From assembly GCF_018138145.1 (NCBI RefSeq), contig NZ_CP073104.1:2666001-2730000 (forward strand): a DNA stretch of 64,000 nucleotides. Reading direction: 5' to 3'. Under the pieces are notes generated by a model. That model worked only from the letters and a program-made list of their open reading frames with translations. It was not told where the DNA came from and searched no databases. The translations under genes and the position numbers were made by a program. Below, piece by piece: positions 24,116-33,040 of the stretch. Source of the stretch: Pseudomonas sp. SCA2728.1_7. GTDB taxonomy: Bacteria; Pseudomonadota; Gammaproteobacteria; Pseudomonadales; Pseudomonadaceae. Every line of letters starts with the position of its first letter. Positions within the stretch are counted from its first letter, which is position 1.

Positions 24116-26596
24116 TCAGTGACCATTCCCCGAATGCCCACCGGCATGCCCTGCCCCCGGCCCTTTACCGGCCTCGCCTTTGCGCCCGCCTTCAGCCTCA
24201 TGCCCCGCTGCGGCGGCCGCTTTCTCGGCCTCTTTGCCAAGCTGATCAATCGCCTGCAAATTGCTCTTGCGCACCGATTCGACAAAACCCTGATATGGCA
24301 AATCCGTCACGCCCACCAGACCAAAGTGACCATTCTCGCCATCGAGCAGACGCCCGGTCACCGGTTGATCCAGATACTGGAACCAATGCACGCCGACAAT
24401 TGATGGCTCACTCAAGGCCTGCTTGAGGAAGTTGGCATACGCCGGGCCGCGATCTTCTTCTCTGGTCACTTGCGTGACGCCGCCCCAGAACGGGCCACGA
24501 TCCGTTGAGCCAAAGTTGAATTCAGTGATCATTACCGGTTTGTCCAAAGCGCCCAGCGCGGCAAAGTCATAGCCTTCCTGTGGTTTCAGCGTGTACATGT
24601 TGAAGCTCAGCACATCGCAATACTGCGCGCAGGACGCCACGGCTTCCGGAGTACTGATGGCGAAACGGCCGCCAAGCAGCAACTGGTTCGGCGCATGCCA
24701 TTTCAGCGAGTCGGAAATGGTTTTGAAGTAGGTGTCGGCGAAAACCTTCTGGAAATATTTGAAGTCAGCCTCGATTTCCGGATGTTCCGGGTTCGGCAGC
24801 GGTGGCACGAAACCCGGATCCTCCATCAACTCCCACGCTGGCAGATCGATGCCCCACGCCTTCGACAGCCCCGCCTGATTGCGGTACTTGTCGCGCAATT
24901 GCTTGAGGAACGCACGCTTGGCCGGCACGTCGGTGGTCATCTTCAACGTGCCGTAAGCCAGCGCATAACGGGATTTCGGATCATCACCGGGACCAGCCCA
25001 CGCCAGTTCGTTGTCGGCGTAGTACCCGATCAGCCACGGATCATCGCGGTGATCGCGCGCGGCGATAGCCACAGCGCGCTCGGTGGCCATGGCGAAACGC
25101 GGATCGAATGGATCCGGCATACCGCCCCACCAGTCGCTGCCGGTGCTGATGCTGGTGTAGTCACCGACGATCGACAGCGGCAAAGTGTACGGCACGCGCT
25201 CGGCATCACTTAGCGAATCGGCACTCCAGTTACCGACCGTGTTGAAACCCCAGGCTTGCAGGCGATCGAGCGTGTGGCTGGCCCACTGCTGCTCATCGAT
25301 GGTGGCCTTGCACGGTTCGGCAGCTTTTTCTGTCGTTGCTTGTACGGTTTCAGTCTTGGCTGCTTCAGCGACACCGGACTTCGGTTCCGCAGGTACAGAG
25401 ACAGGCTCTGCGGCTTTCACTGCGGCCGTTTCAGCGGCGGCAGACTTGGCCGCTTCGGCGACTCCGGACTTGCTCTCACTGTCGGCTTTGCACGGTTCAC
25501 CGTACACGCGCTGCAGGTTGGCGCCGTAGAAGTCGTACCAGCGCCCGTTGCCGTAACCCCGGCCCTGATCGACACCGTTGCCACCACGGTTGTCGCCTTC
25601 GCCAAAGTGTCTGGCCAAGGGTTCATCAGACTTAGGCAGGGATTCAAACATGTACTCACGACCGGCCACGTAGGTCTGGTTGACCTGGGGGCTGACGGTG
25701 TTCACGCCTAAAGAATAAAACGGATGACCTTCAGGCGTGACCAGATACCAGCGGCCATCACGCTTTTCGGTGCGGAAGAAACCGCTGGCTTTGAAGGCCG
25801 GGCCTTTGTTCCAGCCACCGAACTTGTCCAGCGAGGACTTCTCACGCTCGGCCAGCCAGGTTTTCAGCTGTTGCTGTTCCTTGGCGGCGGCGGATTTCAG
25901 TTGTTCGTCATTACTGATTTTTTCCGGCCACTTGCTGCGGGTCGATTGCCCGTAAGCGTCGACCAGATTGCCGTACACCGCCTGGGTGACCGAATCGCCG
26001 TCCTGCACGCCAAAGCGTTCGAGCAGCAGGCTCTGGGCAACTTTCGGCTGATCCATCGACAGGCTCACCGAAACCACTTGGCTGCGATCGATCTCGCCGC
26101 TGCTGCTGGCCAACAGGATCCGCTGACCATCGACTGTCATCGGCATCGGCGGCCCGGCCTTCATACCTTGACCAAGCGGTGCGGACGCCACCAGCGGTAC
26201 CAGCAACGTCTGCGCCGGGCCTGCCGGCAGGTCGACGCGGCTGACCAGTGTGCGACCGTCGTTGCTCTGGATTTGCACGTAGACCGTCACCGCCCAGTCC
26301 ATTGCGCTCTGCAATCGCAGGGTCATCATGCCCGACTGCGACCAGTCCCACGCGCCGGTCTGCGGCGTGAGCCGCAAGGTCGGGCGCGCCACCGGATTGA
26401 ACGTCACCCGGCGCAGCACTTCGCCCTCAGGCGTTTGCTCGGCGTTGGCCTGCGGCAGATCAGCGTTTTCGGTGGCGATTTTCACCACGTCGGCAGGACG
26501 GACAAAGTTGAACAGGGTCTGCTGACCCGCAGGCGCCGCGAACAGCGGCGTGGCGAAGATCAAGGCAAATACGGCGGGCAACGAACGGCGGATCAT
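24116..26596 (-). CDS. Exported clan GH-A glycoside hydrolase (agarase/beta-galactosidase-like)
   Basis: 826-residue exported enzyme from the ATG at 26596. It has a signal peptide (ALIFATPLFAAP), an N-terminal beta-sandwich carbohydrate-binding-like part (about 30-215), then a TIM barrel. The likely acid/base Glu is in IGYYADNELAWAG and the nucleophile Glu in PVMITEFNFGS. The overall pattern resembles beta-agarase and GH42/GH50-type proteins; the substrate is not clear. Around residues 390-455 a low-complexity Ala/Glu/Lys block with internal duplications (KSGVAEAAK twice, EPCKA at both ends) interrupts the barrel. The C-terminus is a Gly/His/Lys-rich tail (AGHAGGHSGNGH). A longer reading from 26674 lacks support. 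Confidence 0.78.
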   Translation of the reverse strand: MIRRSLPAVFALIFATPLFAAPAGQQTLFNFVRPADVVKIATENADLPQANAEQTPEGEVLRRVTFNPVARPTLRLTPQTGAWDWSQSGMMTLRLQSAMDWAVTVYVQIQSNDGRTLVSRVDLPAGPAQTLLVPLVASAPLGQGMKAGPPMPMTVDGQRILLASSSGEIDRSQVVSVSLSMDQPKVAQSLLLERFGVQDGDSVTQAVYGNLVDAYGQSTRSKWPEKISNDEQLKSAAAKEQQQLKTWLAEREKSSLDKFGGWNKGPAFKASGFFRTEKRDGRWYLVTPEGHPFYSLGVNTVSPQVNQTYVAGREYMFESLPKSDEPLARHFGEGDNRGGNGVDQGRGYGNGRWYDFYGANLQRVYGEPCKADSESKSGVAEAAKSAAAETAAVKAAEPVSVPAEPKSGVAEAAKTETVQATTEKAAEPCKATIDEQQWASHTLDRLQAWGFNTVGNWSADSLSDAERVPYTLPLSIVGDYTSISTGSDWWGGMPDPFDPRFAMATERAVAIAARDHRDDPWLIGYYADNELAWAGPGDDPKSRYALAYGTLKMTTDVPAKRAFLKQLRDKYRNQAGLSKAWGIDLPAWELMEDPGFVPPLPNPEHPEIEADFKYFQKVFADTYFKTISDSLKWHAPNQLLLGGRFAISTPEAVASCAQYCDVLSFNMYTLKPQEGYDFAALGALDKPVMITEFNFGSTDRGPFWGGVTQVTREEDRGPAYANFLKQALSEPSIVGVHWFQYLDQPVTGRLLDGENGHFGLVGVTDLPYQGFVESVRKSNLQAIDQLGKEAEKAAAAAGHEAEGGRKGEAGKGPGAGHAGGHSGNGH

Positions 26597-26691
26597 AAGA
26601 ACGGAGTTCTCCCTAACGACCAACAATGGCCAATGGAAAAGCAATAGCAGAGAGATAGACAACACGGCGGGCAAAACTGCCCACCGTTGTC

Positions 26692-28836
26692 TCAGGATAT
26701 TTCACGACGGAAAGGAGGCAACGCATTGAGGATCGCCTTGCCATAGCGCTGGGTGACCAGGCGCCGATCGAGCAAAGTGATGGTGCCGCGGTCTTCTTCG
26801 GTACGCAGCAGACGCCCGCAAGCCTGAACCAGCTTCAGCGAGGCATCGGGCACAGAGATTTCCATGAACGGATTGCCGCCACGGGCCTCGATCCACTCCG
26901 ACAGCGCCGCTTCGACCGGATCATCCGGCACCGAGAACGGGATCTTGGCAATCACCACGTGCTCGCAGTAGGCACCCGGCAAGTCGACGCCTTCGGCAAA
27001 ACTGGCGAGACCGAACAGCACACTGGAATCACCGCCATCGACCCGCGCCTTGTGCTTGTTCAGGGTTTCCTGTTTCGACAGATTGCCTTGAATGAACACT
27101 TGCTTGCGCCAGTCGCGGTCGAGGCCGTCGAACACGTCCTGCATCTGTTTGCGCGAAGAGAACAGCACCAGCGTGCCGCGCGAGCCCTCAACCAGATCCG
27201 GCAGCTCACGGATGATCGCTGCCGTGTGGGCGGCGGCATCGCGTGGATCGGCCTTCAGATCCGGCACCCGCAACACACCGGCATCAGCGTGATGGAACGG
27301 GCTCGGCACCACCGCGGTGACGGCTTTCTTCGGCAGACCGGCGCGCATGCGGAAGCGGTCGAAGGTGCCCAGCGCGGTCAGGGTTGCCGAGGTCACCAGG
27401 CAGCCGTAAGCCACGTTCCACAAGCTGCGGCGCAAGGTTTCCGCCGCCAGAATCGGGCTGGCGTTAACCTCGATGTCGAACAGCGAGCCGCTTTCGGCCA
27501 GGGTCAGCCAGCGCGCCATCGGCGGACTGTCTTCCGGGTCTTCGGCGGTGAACGCCGTCCACAGCTCCCAGTTGCCCGAAGCGCGGGACAACAGGCTGCC
27601 GAACAGCGGATACCATTCTTCGGCCTGATTGCTGGCGATGCCGATGTTGACCTCGCCGTCCATGCCTTCCTTGAGCAGGTCGGTCAGGCGCGTGAACAGA
27701 TCGTTGAGGCGCGAAAAGCCTTTCTTCAGCTCGATGCCCATTTCGCGCATGTGCTCGGGAATCACCCCGGCGACGAAACGATGGCGCGGACGCTCACGGC
27801 CTTCGACGTCTTCGCCGGGTTTGAAATCAGCGACCTGCTCGCAGGCGCTGAACATGAACTGCTGCTGGGCCTTGATTTCCCGCGCCAGCTCCGGCACTTG
27901 TTCGATCAGTTTGCCAAGATCGCCCGGCAGCGGATGCTGGGCCAGCAATTTGGTCAGGTTCTTCGCCGTGGTTTCCAGCCAGTCGGCGGTGGAGCGCAGG
28001 CGCGTGTAGTGAGCGAAGTGGCCGATGGCCTTGTCCGGCAGGTGGTGACCTTCGTCGAACACGTAAATGGTATCGCGCGGATCGGGAAGCACCGCACCGC
28101 CGCCCAGCGCCAGATCAGCCAGGACCATATCGTGGTTGGTGACGATCACGTCGACCTTGCCCATGCCTTCGCGGGCCTTGTAGAAGGCGCACTGACCGAA
28201 GTTCGGGCAATGACGGTTGGTGCATTGACTGTGATCGGTGGTCAGACGCGCCCAATCGGCGTCTTCCAGCGCATTCGGCCAGCTGTCGCGGTCGCCGTCC
28301 CATTTATTGCCGGCAAGCTTTTCGATCATGCTGGTGAACAGCTTCTGACTGGCCTCATCGACCTCTATCTTGAAGCCTTCTTCTTCGAACAGCTGGGCGG
28401 TGGCGGTTTGCGCGTGACCTTCCTGCAGCAACATGTCGAGCTTGGACAGGCACATGTAGCGACCACGGCCCTTGGCCAGGGCGAAGGTGAAATTCAGCCC
28501 GCTGTTGCGCATCAGGTCGGGCAAATCCTTGTAGACGATCTGCTCTTGCAGGGCCACGGTCGCGGTGGCGATGACCAGACGTTTGCCGGCGGCTTTGGCC
28601 GTGGGGATCGCCGCCATGCTGTAGGCCACTGTCTTGCCGGTACCGGTGCCGGCTTCCACCGCGACAATCGCGGGGTCGCCACTGCGCCGGCCTTCGTCGT
28701 CGGTGTCGATATCCCCGAGGACTTTGGCGATTTCAGCGATCATCAGGCGCTGGCCATAACGCGGCTTGAGGCTCTTGGCCTCTAGAAAACGCGAGTAGGC
28801 GCCCTGGATCGTGGTTTTGAGTTCAGTGCTGATCAT
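26692..28836 (-). CDS. dinG: ATP-dependent DNA helicase DinG
   Basis: XPD-like superfamily 2 5'-3' helicase of 714 residues that resolves R-loops and replication-transcription conflicts. Walker A is EAGTGTGKT (61-69). The iron-sulfur cluster cysteines are visible in a region starting MCLSKLD and ending CTNRHCPNFGQC. The DEAH-type box is FDEGHH. Late motifs include VLFSSRKQMQDVF and QACGRLLRTEEDRG. A LexA box lies 23 bp upstream of the start, so SOS induction is expected. It is divergent from a copD-family gene. Confidence 0.95.
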   Translation of the reverse strand: MISTELKTTIQGAYSRFLEAKSLKPRYGQRLMIAEIAKVLGDIDTDDEGRRSGDPAIVAVEAGTGTGKTVAYSMAAIPTAKAAGKRLVIATATVALQEQIVYKDLPDLMRNSGLNFTFALAKGRGRYMCLSKLDMLLQEGHAQTATAQLFEEEGFKIEVDEASQKLFTSMIEKLAGNKWDGDRDSWPNALEDADWARLTTDHSQCTNRHCPNFGQCAFYKAREGMGKVDVIVTNHDMVLADLALGGGAVLPDPRDTIYVFDEGHHLPDKAIGHFAHYTRLRSTADWLETTAKNLTKLLAQHPLPGDLGKLIEQVPELAREIKAQQQFMFSACEQVADFKPGEDVEGRERPRHRFVAGVIPEHMREMGIELKKGFSRLNDLFTRLTDLLKEGMDGEVNIGIASNQAEEWYPLFGSLLSRASGNWELWTAFTAEDPEDSPPMARWLTLAESGSLFDIEVNASPILAAETLRRSLWNVAYGCLVTSATLTALGTFDRFRMRAGLPKKAVTAVVPSPFHHADAGVLRVPDLKADPRDAAAHTAAIIRELPDLVEGSRGTLVLFSSRKQMQDVFDGLDRDWRKQVFIQGNLSKQETLNKHKARVDGGDSSVLFGLASFAEGVDLPGAYCEHVVIAKIPFSVPDDPVEAALSEWIEARGGNPFMEISVPDASLKLVQACGRLLRTEEDRGTITLLDRRLVTQRYGKAILNALPPFRREIS

Positions 28837-28858
28837 GAATTGTCGGGCGCAAAAAACG

Positions 28859-28874
28859 CTGGATAAATTTTCAG
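28859..28874 (-). promoter_or_regulatory. LexA (SOS) box upstream of dinG
   Basis: CTGGATAAATTTTCAG fits the CTG-N10-CAG consensus with an AT-rich core and lies 22 bp before the dinG start codon. LexA control of dinG is established in E. coli. Confidence 0.75.
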
Positions 28875-28935
28875 TGGTTTCGGATGGCGGCTATCATACC
28901 CCGCTAATTAATCCCGCGCAGAACGGAGTGCCCCA

Positions 28936-29400
28936 ATGACACCTTTTAGCCTCGTTTACCCCCTGCATGTGCTGTCCGCCCTGGTCTGGGTCGGCGGTAT
29001 GTTTTTCGCCTGGATGGTCCTGCGCCCCGCGGCTGTGAAGGCCCTCGACGGCCCTGCCCGCCTAACCTTGTGGGTGGAAGTGTTTCAAGGTTTTTTTCGC
29101 TGGGTATGGGTTGCGGTAATTCTGTTGCCGATCAGCGGCGTGGGCATGCTGCATTTGCAACAGGTCGGTTTTGAGACCGCGCCGAAGTATGTGCAGGTGA
29201 TGATGGGCTTGTATGTGGTGATGACGGCGCTGTTTATCCGGATTCAGGGGCTGATGCTGCCGGAGTTGCATAAAGCAGTGGACGCGAAGGACTGGCCGGC
29301 GGGTGCGGCGGTGTTGGGGCGGATTCGCCGGGTGGTGGGGCTTAATCTGATTATCGGGTTGGTGTTGGTGGCGATTGCGGCGGCGAGGCCGATGTTCTGA
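28936..29400 (+). CDS. CopD-family integral membrane protein
   Basis: 154-residue inner-membrane protein with four hydrophobic helices. The N-terminal helix has LHVLSALVWVGGMFFAWMVLRP, whose His and Trp are typical of the CopD domain, and a second conserved region is FFRWVWVAVILLPISGVGML. CopD-type proteins are linked to copper uptake or resistance, but the short stand-alone forms have no proven function. Preceded by AACGGAGTGCCCC. It is divergent from dinG and followed by a 200-bp repeat element. Confidence 0.85.
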   Translation: MTPFSLVYPLHVLSALVWVGGMFFAWMVLRPAAVKALDGPARLTLWVEVFQGFFRWVWVAVILLPISGVGMLHLQQVGFETAPKYVQVMMGLYVVMTALFIRIQGLMLPELHKAVDAKDWPAGAAVLGRIRRVVGLNLIIGLVLVAIAAARPMF

Positions 29401-29414
29401 ATATGGGGTAAAGA

Positions 29415-29632
29415 TCAAAAGCCCCTCACCCTAGCCCTCTCCCGGAGGGAGAGGGGACTGAATGGGGGATATTTGAGGGATACGCCGACTTGAGAGATCG
29501 GCCTTGAATCCATAATCGACCCGATCTTTCAGGTCGACGTTTAACTCACGACATCTCGGTCGGCCCCCTCTCCCTACGGGCGGTCCGACGTTTCGGGAGG
29601 GCTGGGCGGGCGGCGTTCCGATGAGGGTCTGC
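29415..29632. repeat. Single-copy CCCTCACCCTAGCCCTCTCC element with disrupted right end
   Basis: Left end AAAGCCCCTCACCCTAGCCC plus a GC-rich hairpin (CCCTCTCCCGGAGGGAGAGGG). The right end corresponds to the inverted form seen at 39821-39870. The right arm is interrupted twice: by CGGGCGGTCCGACGTTT-like bases at about 29577-29593 and by CGGGCGGCGTTCCGA at 29607-29621. It belongs to the same family as the tandem array at 38.85-39.87 kb. It fills the 234-bp gap between copD and the collagen-like gene. Confidence 0.8.
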
Positions 29633-29634
29633 TT

Positions 29635-30393
29635 TTACAGGCGCTGCACAGTCACAGCCCCCGCCGCCCCCACAGGCCCAGGCTGTCCATCCGCCCCGGC
29701 CTTGCCGTTCTTGCCGCCATCGGCGCGATACACCAGGCAGCCCTTGGACTTGCCGCCCTTCCCTGCTTTACCGCCAACGCCCGCCGGGCCTCCAGGACCG
29801 CCAGCGACATTGACCTTGATCAGCTCGACCGGAAACTCGCGCGGCACTTCAAGGCGCACCAGCGCACCCGGTGCGCCAGGTTGGCCGTCACTGCCGTTAC
29901 TGCCATCAAAACCATGCCCGGCCGAGCCATAAGTACAGCCTGGGTCTTCACCATTCCCGCCATCGAGGCCGACAAAACCCGGCGCACCGGTGCCGCCACG
30001 GGCGTCGACCAACAGTTGCGGCGCCTTCAACGCCTTGAATTGCAGATTCAGATTACGTCCGGCGCGGGCGGCTTTTTCATAAGTGCCCGGCGCACCGCGT
30101 GCGGTGATCTTGCTGCCATCGCTCAGCTCGGCGCGCGCGACCTTCATGTCCAGCGCCTGTTCACCCGGAACGATTGCAATGCGCGCTTCATGGCCAAGGC
30201 GCAGTTCACCGACGCTCAATTCGGTCACGTTGGCAGGAATCAACAGCGTGCCGTAATCGGCCACTTCCAGTTTTTCCAGTTGCAACGTGCTGGCCGTGTT
30301 GGGCAAACGCATCAGCGAATTGGTTTCGACGCTGACCACTTGAGCACAGGCCAATGGGCTGATGAATGCAGCGAGCAAGCAGAGTTTACGCAT
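29635..30393 (-). CDS. Exported collagen-like Gly-X-Y protein
   Basis: 252-residue protein from the ATG at 30393. A signal peptide (LLAAFISPLACAQ) is followed by a ~100-residue beta-rich region (YGTLLIPANVTELSVGELRLG). A glycine-rich half with collagen-like triplets comes next: GGTGAPGFVGLDGGNGEDPG, GSNGSDGQPGAPG, GGPGGPAGVGGKAGKGGKSKG and AGADGQPGPVGAAG. Two cysteines (DPGCTYG, SKGCLVY) sit inside the Gly-rich region. Bacterial collagen-like proteins can form triple helices at the cell surface; no function is known for this one. Its start overlaps the end of the DUF1145 gene by 8 bp, so the two form an operon. Confidence 0.75.
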   Translation of the reverse strand: MRKLCLLAAFISPLACAQVVSVETNSLMRLPNTASTLQLEKLEVADYGTLLIPANVTELSVGELRLGHEARIAIVPGEQALDMKVARAELSDGSKITARGAPGTYEKAARAGRNLNLQFKALKAPQLLVDARGGTGAPGFVGLDGGNGEDPGCTYGSAGHGFDGSNGSDGQPGAPGALVRLEVPREFPVELIKVNVAGGPGGPAGVGGKAGKGGKSKGCLVYRADGGKNGKAGADGQPGPVGAAGAVTVQRL

Positions 30394-30667
30394 GGGAAGA
30401 AGCCTCCGGAGCGGCCGGGGCCGGGATGGTTTGCAGGTGGAAAACGCCAAACAACAGGATGCGACCACGGTCACGCCAAGGGTGCTCACGCCCCTTGAGG
30501 CTGCGATTGCACAGCAGCACTTCGAACACATGGATCAGCAACAGCAGACCGCCGGCCAGATTGACCAGCAGATGCAGCGGATGTACGAAAGGCACCAGTT
30601 GATTGGCCAGCACCACGCAGCAGAACAGCAGGGTCAACAACCGCCCCAGCCCCCAGAACACTTTCAT
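30386..30667 (-). CDS. DUF1145 family membrane protein
   Basis: 93 residues from the ATG at 30667. Two hydrophobic helices (GRLLTLLFCCVVLANQLVPF and LLVNLAGGLLLLIHVFEVLL) lie either side of a PLH turn, with a polar C-terminal tail. This pattern matches DUF1145 (YhhL-like) proteins of unknown function. It is the first gene of a two-gene unit with the collagen-like gene. The upstream in-frame extension to 30766 is unlikely to be translated. Confidence 0.8.
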   Translation of the reverse strand: MKVFWGLGRLLTLLFCCVVLANQLVPFVHPLHLLVNLAGGLLLLIHVFEVLLCNRSLKGREHPWRDRGRILLFGVFHLQTIPAPAAPEASSHA

Positions 30668-30829
30668 ACGCCCCCCGTGTTGCGAATTATTCTTTGGGCG
30701 CACAGTAACGGCTTCTGCGGGGGATAAGCCAGAGGGATAAATGAAAAAACTTCGATCGTCTGCCAAATGGCTGCCGAAACGACGCTGATCGTCGCCCGGC
30801 AGCTCTAGCCTGCGCCCTACAGACGCGTC

Positions 30830-31552
30830 CTAACGATTGATGTGCAACTCCACACGACGGTTCTGCGCGCGCCCTTCATCGCTGGCGTTATCGGCAACCG
30901 GCTCGCTTTCACCGCGACCTTCACTGGTGAGTTTGTTCGGCGCCAGGCCCTGGCTCAGCAGATAAGCGGCGACACTGCTCGCACGCCGTTCCGACAATGC
31001 CTGGTTGTAGGCATCCGACCCTTTGCTGTCGGTGTGACCGATGACCTTGATGCTCACCACGTCAGCATTGCGCAGTTTGTCCATCAGCGTATCGAGCTGG
31101 GCTTTGGCAGCCGGGGTCAGGTCGGACTTGTCGAAATCGAACAGCACGTTGCCGGCATCGCTGAGGGTGATGACTTCAGTTTGCGGTGCAGGCTCCGGCA
31201 CTTTTTCCGTGACCGGGTACTGCGGCAACGGGCAACCACGGTGATCGACCGGGGTATTTTCCGGGGTGTCCGGGCAACGGTCACGGCGGTCGAACACACC
31301 ATCGCCGTCTTCATCGCCGTCCTGGGCATAACAGATCAGTCCGCCGGTGAGGATCCCCAGCGCCGCGCCGCCGCCGGCCCAGCCGCCACTTTCAATGGCG
31401 CCGAGACCGCCACCGACCAGCCCGCCGATAAGGCTGCAGATCGGCCACGTACGTTGATTGAGGGGTGCAGTGCCATCGCTGTGGGTGGCGCAACCGGTGA
31501 GCAAACTGCCTAGCAGCAGCACCGGCAAGACGGACCTTGAGAAAACAGTCAT
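30830..31552 (-). CDS. OmpA-family lipoprotein with TSP3-type calcium motif (paralogue A)
   Basis: 240-residue lipoprotein. The signal peptide ends LLTGC. A glycine-zipper region (LIGGLVGGGLGAIESGGWAGGGAALG) is followed by an aspartate-rich thrombospondin-3-like segment (DGDEDGDGVFDRRDRCPDTPENTPVD), which usually binds Ca2+. A C-terminal OmpA peptidoglycan-binding domain (about 125-240) has NVLFDFDKSDLTP, IGHTDSKGSDAYN and AQNRRVELHI. It lies directly beside a clear paralogue on the same strand, separated by 91 bp. Confidence 0.9.
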   Translation of the reverse strand: MTVFSRSVLPVLLLGSLLTGCATHSDGTAPLNQRTWPICSLIGGLVGGGLGAIESGGWAGGGAALGILTGGLICYAQDGDEDGDGVFDRRDRCPDTPENTPVDHRGCPLPQYPVTEKVPEPAPQTEVITLSDAGNVLFDFDKSDLTPAAKAQLDTLMDKLRNADVVSIKVIGHTDSKGSDAYNQALSERRASSVAAYLLSQGLAPNKLTSEGRGESEPVADNASDEGRAQNRRVELHINR

Positions 31553-31643
31553 TGTGAAAGCTCCTGTGTCACCGGCCCATACCGGTTACACAGGAGTAAA
31601 GACCCGCATCCGCGACTGCACAAGCCGCGGATGCGAGAGGGGC

Positions 31644-32339
31644 TCAACGCTGGATTTTGATTTCGGTACGACGGTTTTGCGCGCGGCCGTCAGCGGTTTT
31701 GTTGTCGGCAACAGGCTGGCTTTCACCCAGACCGGACACCGAAACGAAGCTGGCGCGAGGCACACCTTGCTGGATCAGGTAATCCACCACCGAGTGCGCG
31801 CGACGATCCGACAGTTTCTTGTTGTAGGCATCGCTGCCCACGCTGTCGGTGTGACCAGTTACGGTCAGTTGCGCCGTCGAGGATTCCTGTTTCAGGCGGG
31901 TGGCGACCTTGTCGAGCACTTGCTTGTCAGGGCCGGTCAGCGTGGCTTTGTCGAACTGGAAGTGCACATCACGGATAACAATGGTTTCTTCCTTGACCAC
32001 TACAGCTTCTTCGACCACGGGTGCAGGCGCTGGTGGAGGGCAACCGTCAGCATCGACCTGTACGCCTTTAGGCGTGCCCGGGCACTTGTCGCGACTGTCC
32101 GGCACACCATCGCCGTCTTCGTCGCCATCACCGTGAACCCAGCAATAGGCCGCTGCCGTGCCACCAACCAGCAACGCACCGTAACCGGCCCATGCCGAAC
32201 TTTCGGTTGCGCCGAGGCCGGCACCGACGACACCACCGACCGCCGCACAGGTCGGCCAGTCGGTTTTCTGCAAACCTGCGCAACCAGTCAACACACTGGT
32301 TAGCAGAATCAAAGGTAATGCTGTCCGAACTATGCTCAT
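31644..32339 (-). CDS. OmpA-family lipoprotein with TSP3-type calcium motif (paralogue B)
   Basis: 231-residue lipoprotein of the same architecture as its neighbour: lipobox VLTGC, glycine zipper (AAVGGVVGAGLGATESSAWAG), TSP3-like DGDEDGDGVPDSRDKCPGTP, then an OmpA domain with VHFQFDKATLTG, VTGHTDSVGSDAYN and AQNRRTEIKI. The linker differs (APAPVVEEAVVVKEE). The pair looks like a tandem duplication. Both are expected to tether the outer membrane to peptidoglycan. Confidence 0.9.
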   Translation of the reverse strand: MSIVRTALPLILLTSVLTGCAGLQKTDWPTCAAVGGVVGAGLGATESSAWAGYGALLVGGTAAAYCWVHGDGDEDGDGVPDSRDKCPGTPKGVQVDADGCPPPAPAPVVEEAVVVKEETIVIRDVHFQFDKATLTGPDKQVLDKVATRLKQESSTAQLTVTGHTDSVGSDAYNKKLSDRRAHSVVDYLIQQGVPRASFVSVSGLGESQPVADNKTADGRAQNRRTEIKIQR

Positions 32340-32538
32340 CTGGTTTTCTCCTGAGGGATCGGCTTAGAACCGATTCAGGGAGTAAAGACCGGAGTTTTAA
32401 TCTCCGCCAGCAATAGGCCACCGCTGTTTGCGAGCGTGTTCACAGGACTTCGGCACATTTGCCGCAAACGGGCGGAACAGGGCTCTTTGCCGCCAACGTC
32501 AGGCAGGCTAGTCTTGGCGGTCTGATTGAGGAGCTTTG

Positions 32539-33036
32539 ATGAACGTCGCCATTTCTTCCCGCACGCCGCAACAGGCGTTGGCCGCTTTGCTGGATCGCTA
32601 CGCCCCGGCGCGTCTGCTGCTGATTGGCGCTAGTGAGTTTCCGGCCCTGAGCGCCTTTAAAGAGGCACATCCAGACACCGTCGTGGCCCATGCCGCGCCG
32701 GGCGCACTGCCTGCCGAACTGGCGGCACAGCGTTTCGACCTGGCGCTGGTGGTCGATTGCCTGGAACATTTGCCCAAGCGCGATGGCCTTAACCTGTTGG
32801 GTGGGATTCGCAATCTCAACGCCAGTCGCATCGCCGTGCTGGCGGACCTGTCGGCGAGCGGCTGGCAGGAAACCGACTTCTATTCACTGGCGCTGCAAGC
32901 CAGCGAGCGCTTTCAACGCGACGATCAAGTGCTGACCCTGTTCACCTACGATCTGCTTGACTACAAACAAGTCCCCGACTGGCTCAACTCACGGTTCTGG
33001 GCCAATCCGGAAAACTTCGGGAAATACTGGTGGTAA
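32539..33036 (+). CDS. DUF6231-type hypothetical protein
   Basis: 165-residue cytoplasmic protein. The pattern ([16 protein letters not shown], then [28 protein letters not shown]) looks like a reduced Rossmann/methyltransferase-like fold, with LVVDCLEHL resembling the methyltransferase post-I motif, but no SAM-binding loop is convincing. The C-terminus ends in a conserved aromatic stretch ([16 protein letters not shown]). The DUF6231 label is from memory. The ATG at 32539 follows GAGGAGCTTTG. It is followed after 4 bp by the YchJ gene, so the two are probably cotranscribed. Confidence 0.7.
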   Translation: MNVAISSRTPQQALAALLDRYAPARLLLIGASEFPALSAFKEAHPDTVVAHAAPGALPAELAAQRFDLALVVDCLEHLPKRDGLNLLGGIRNLNASRIAVLADLSASGWQETDFYSLALQASERFQRDDQVLTLFTYDLLDYKQVPDWLNSRFWANPENFGKYWW

Positions 33037-33040
33037 TGCA

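Noticed and set aside
26959..28785. 608-codon plus-strand ORF inside dinG
   Set aside because: Reverse-complement shadow of the helicase; no recognisable motifs.
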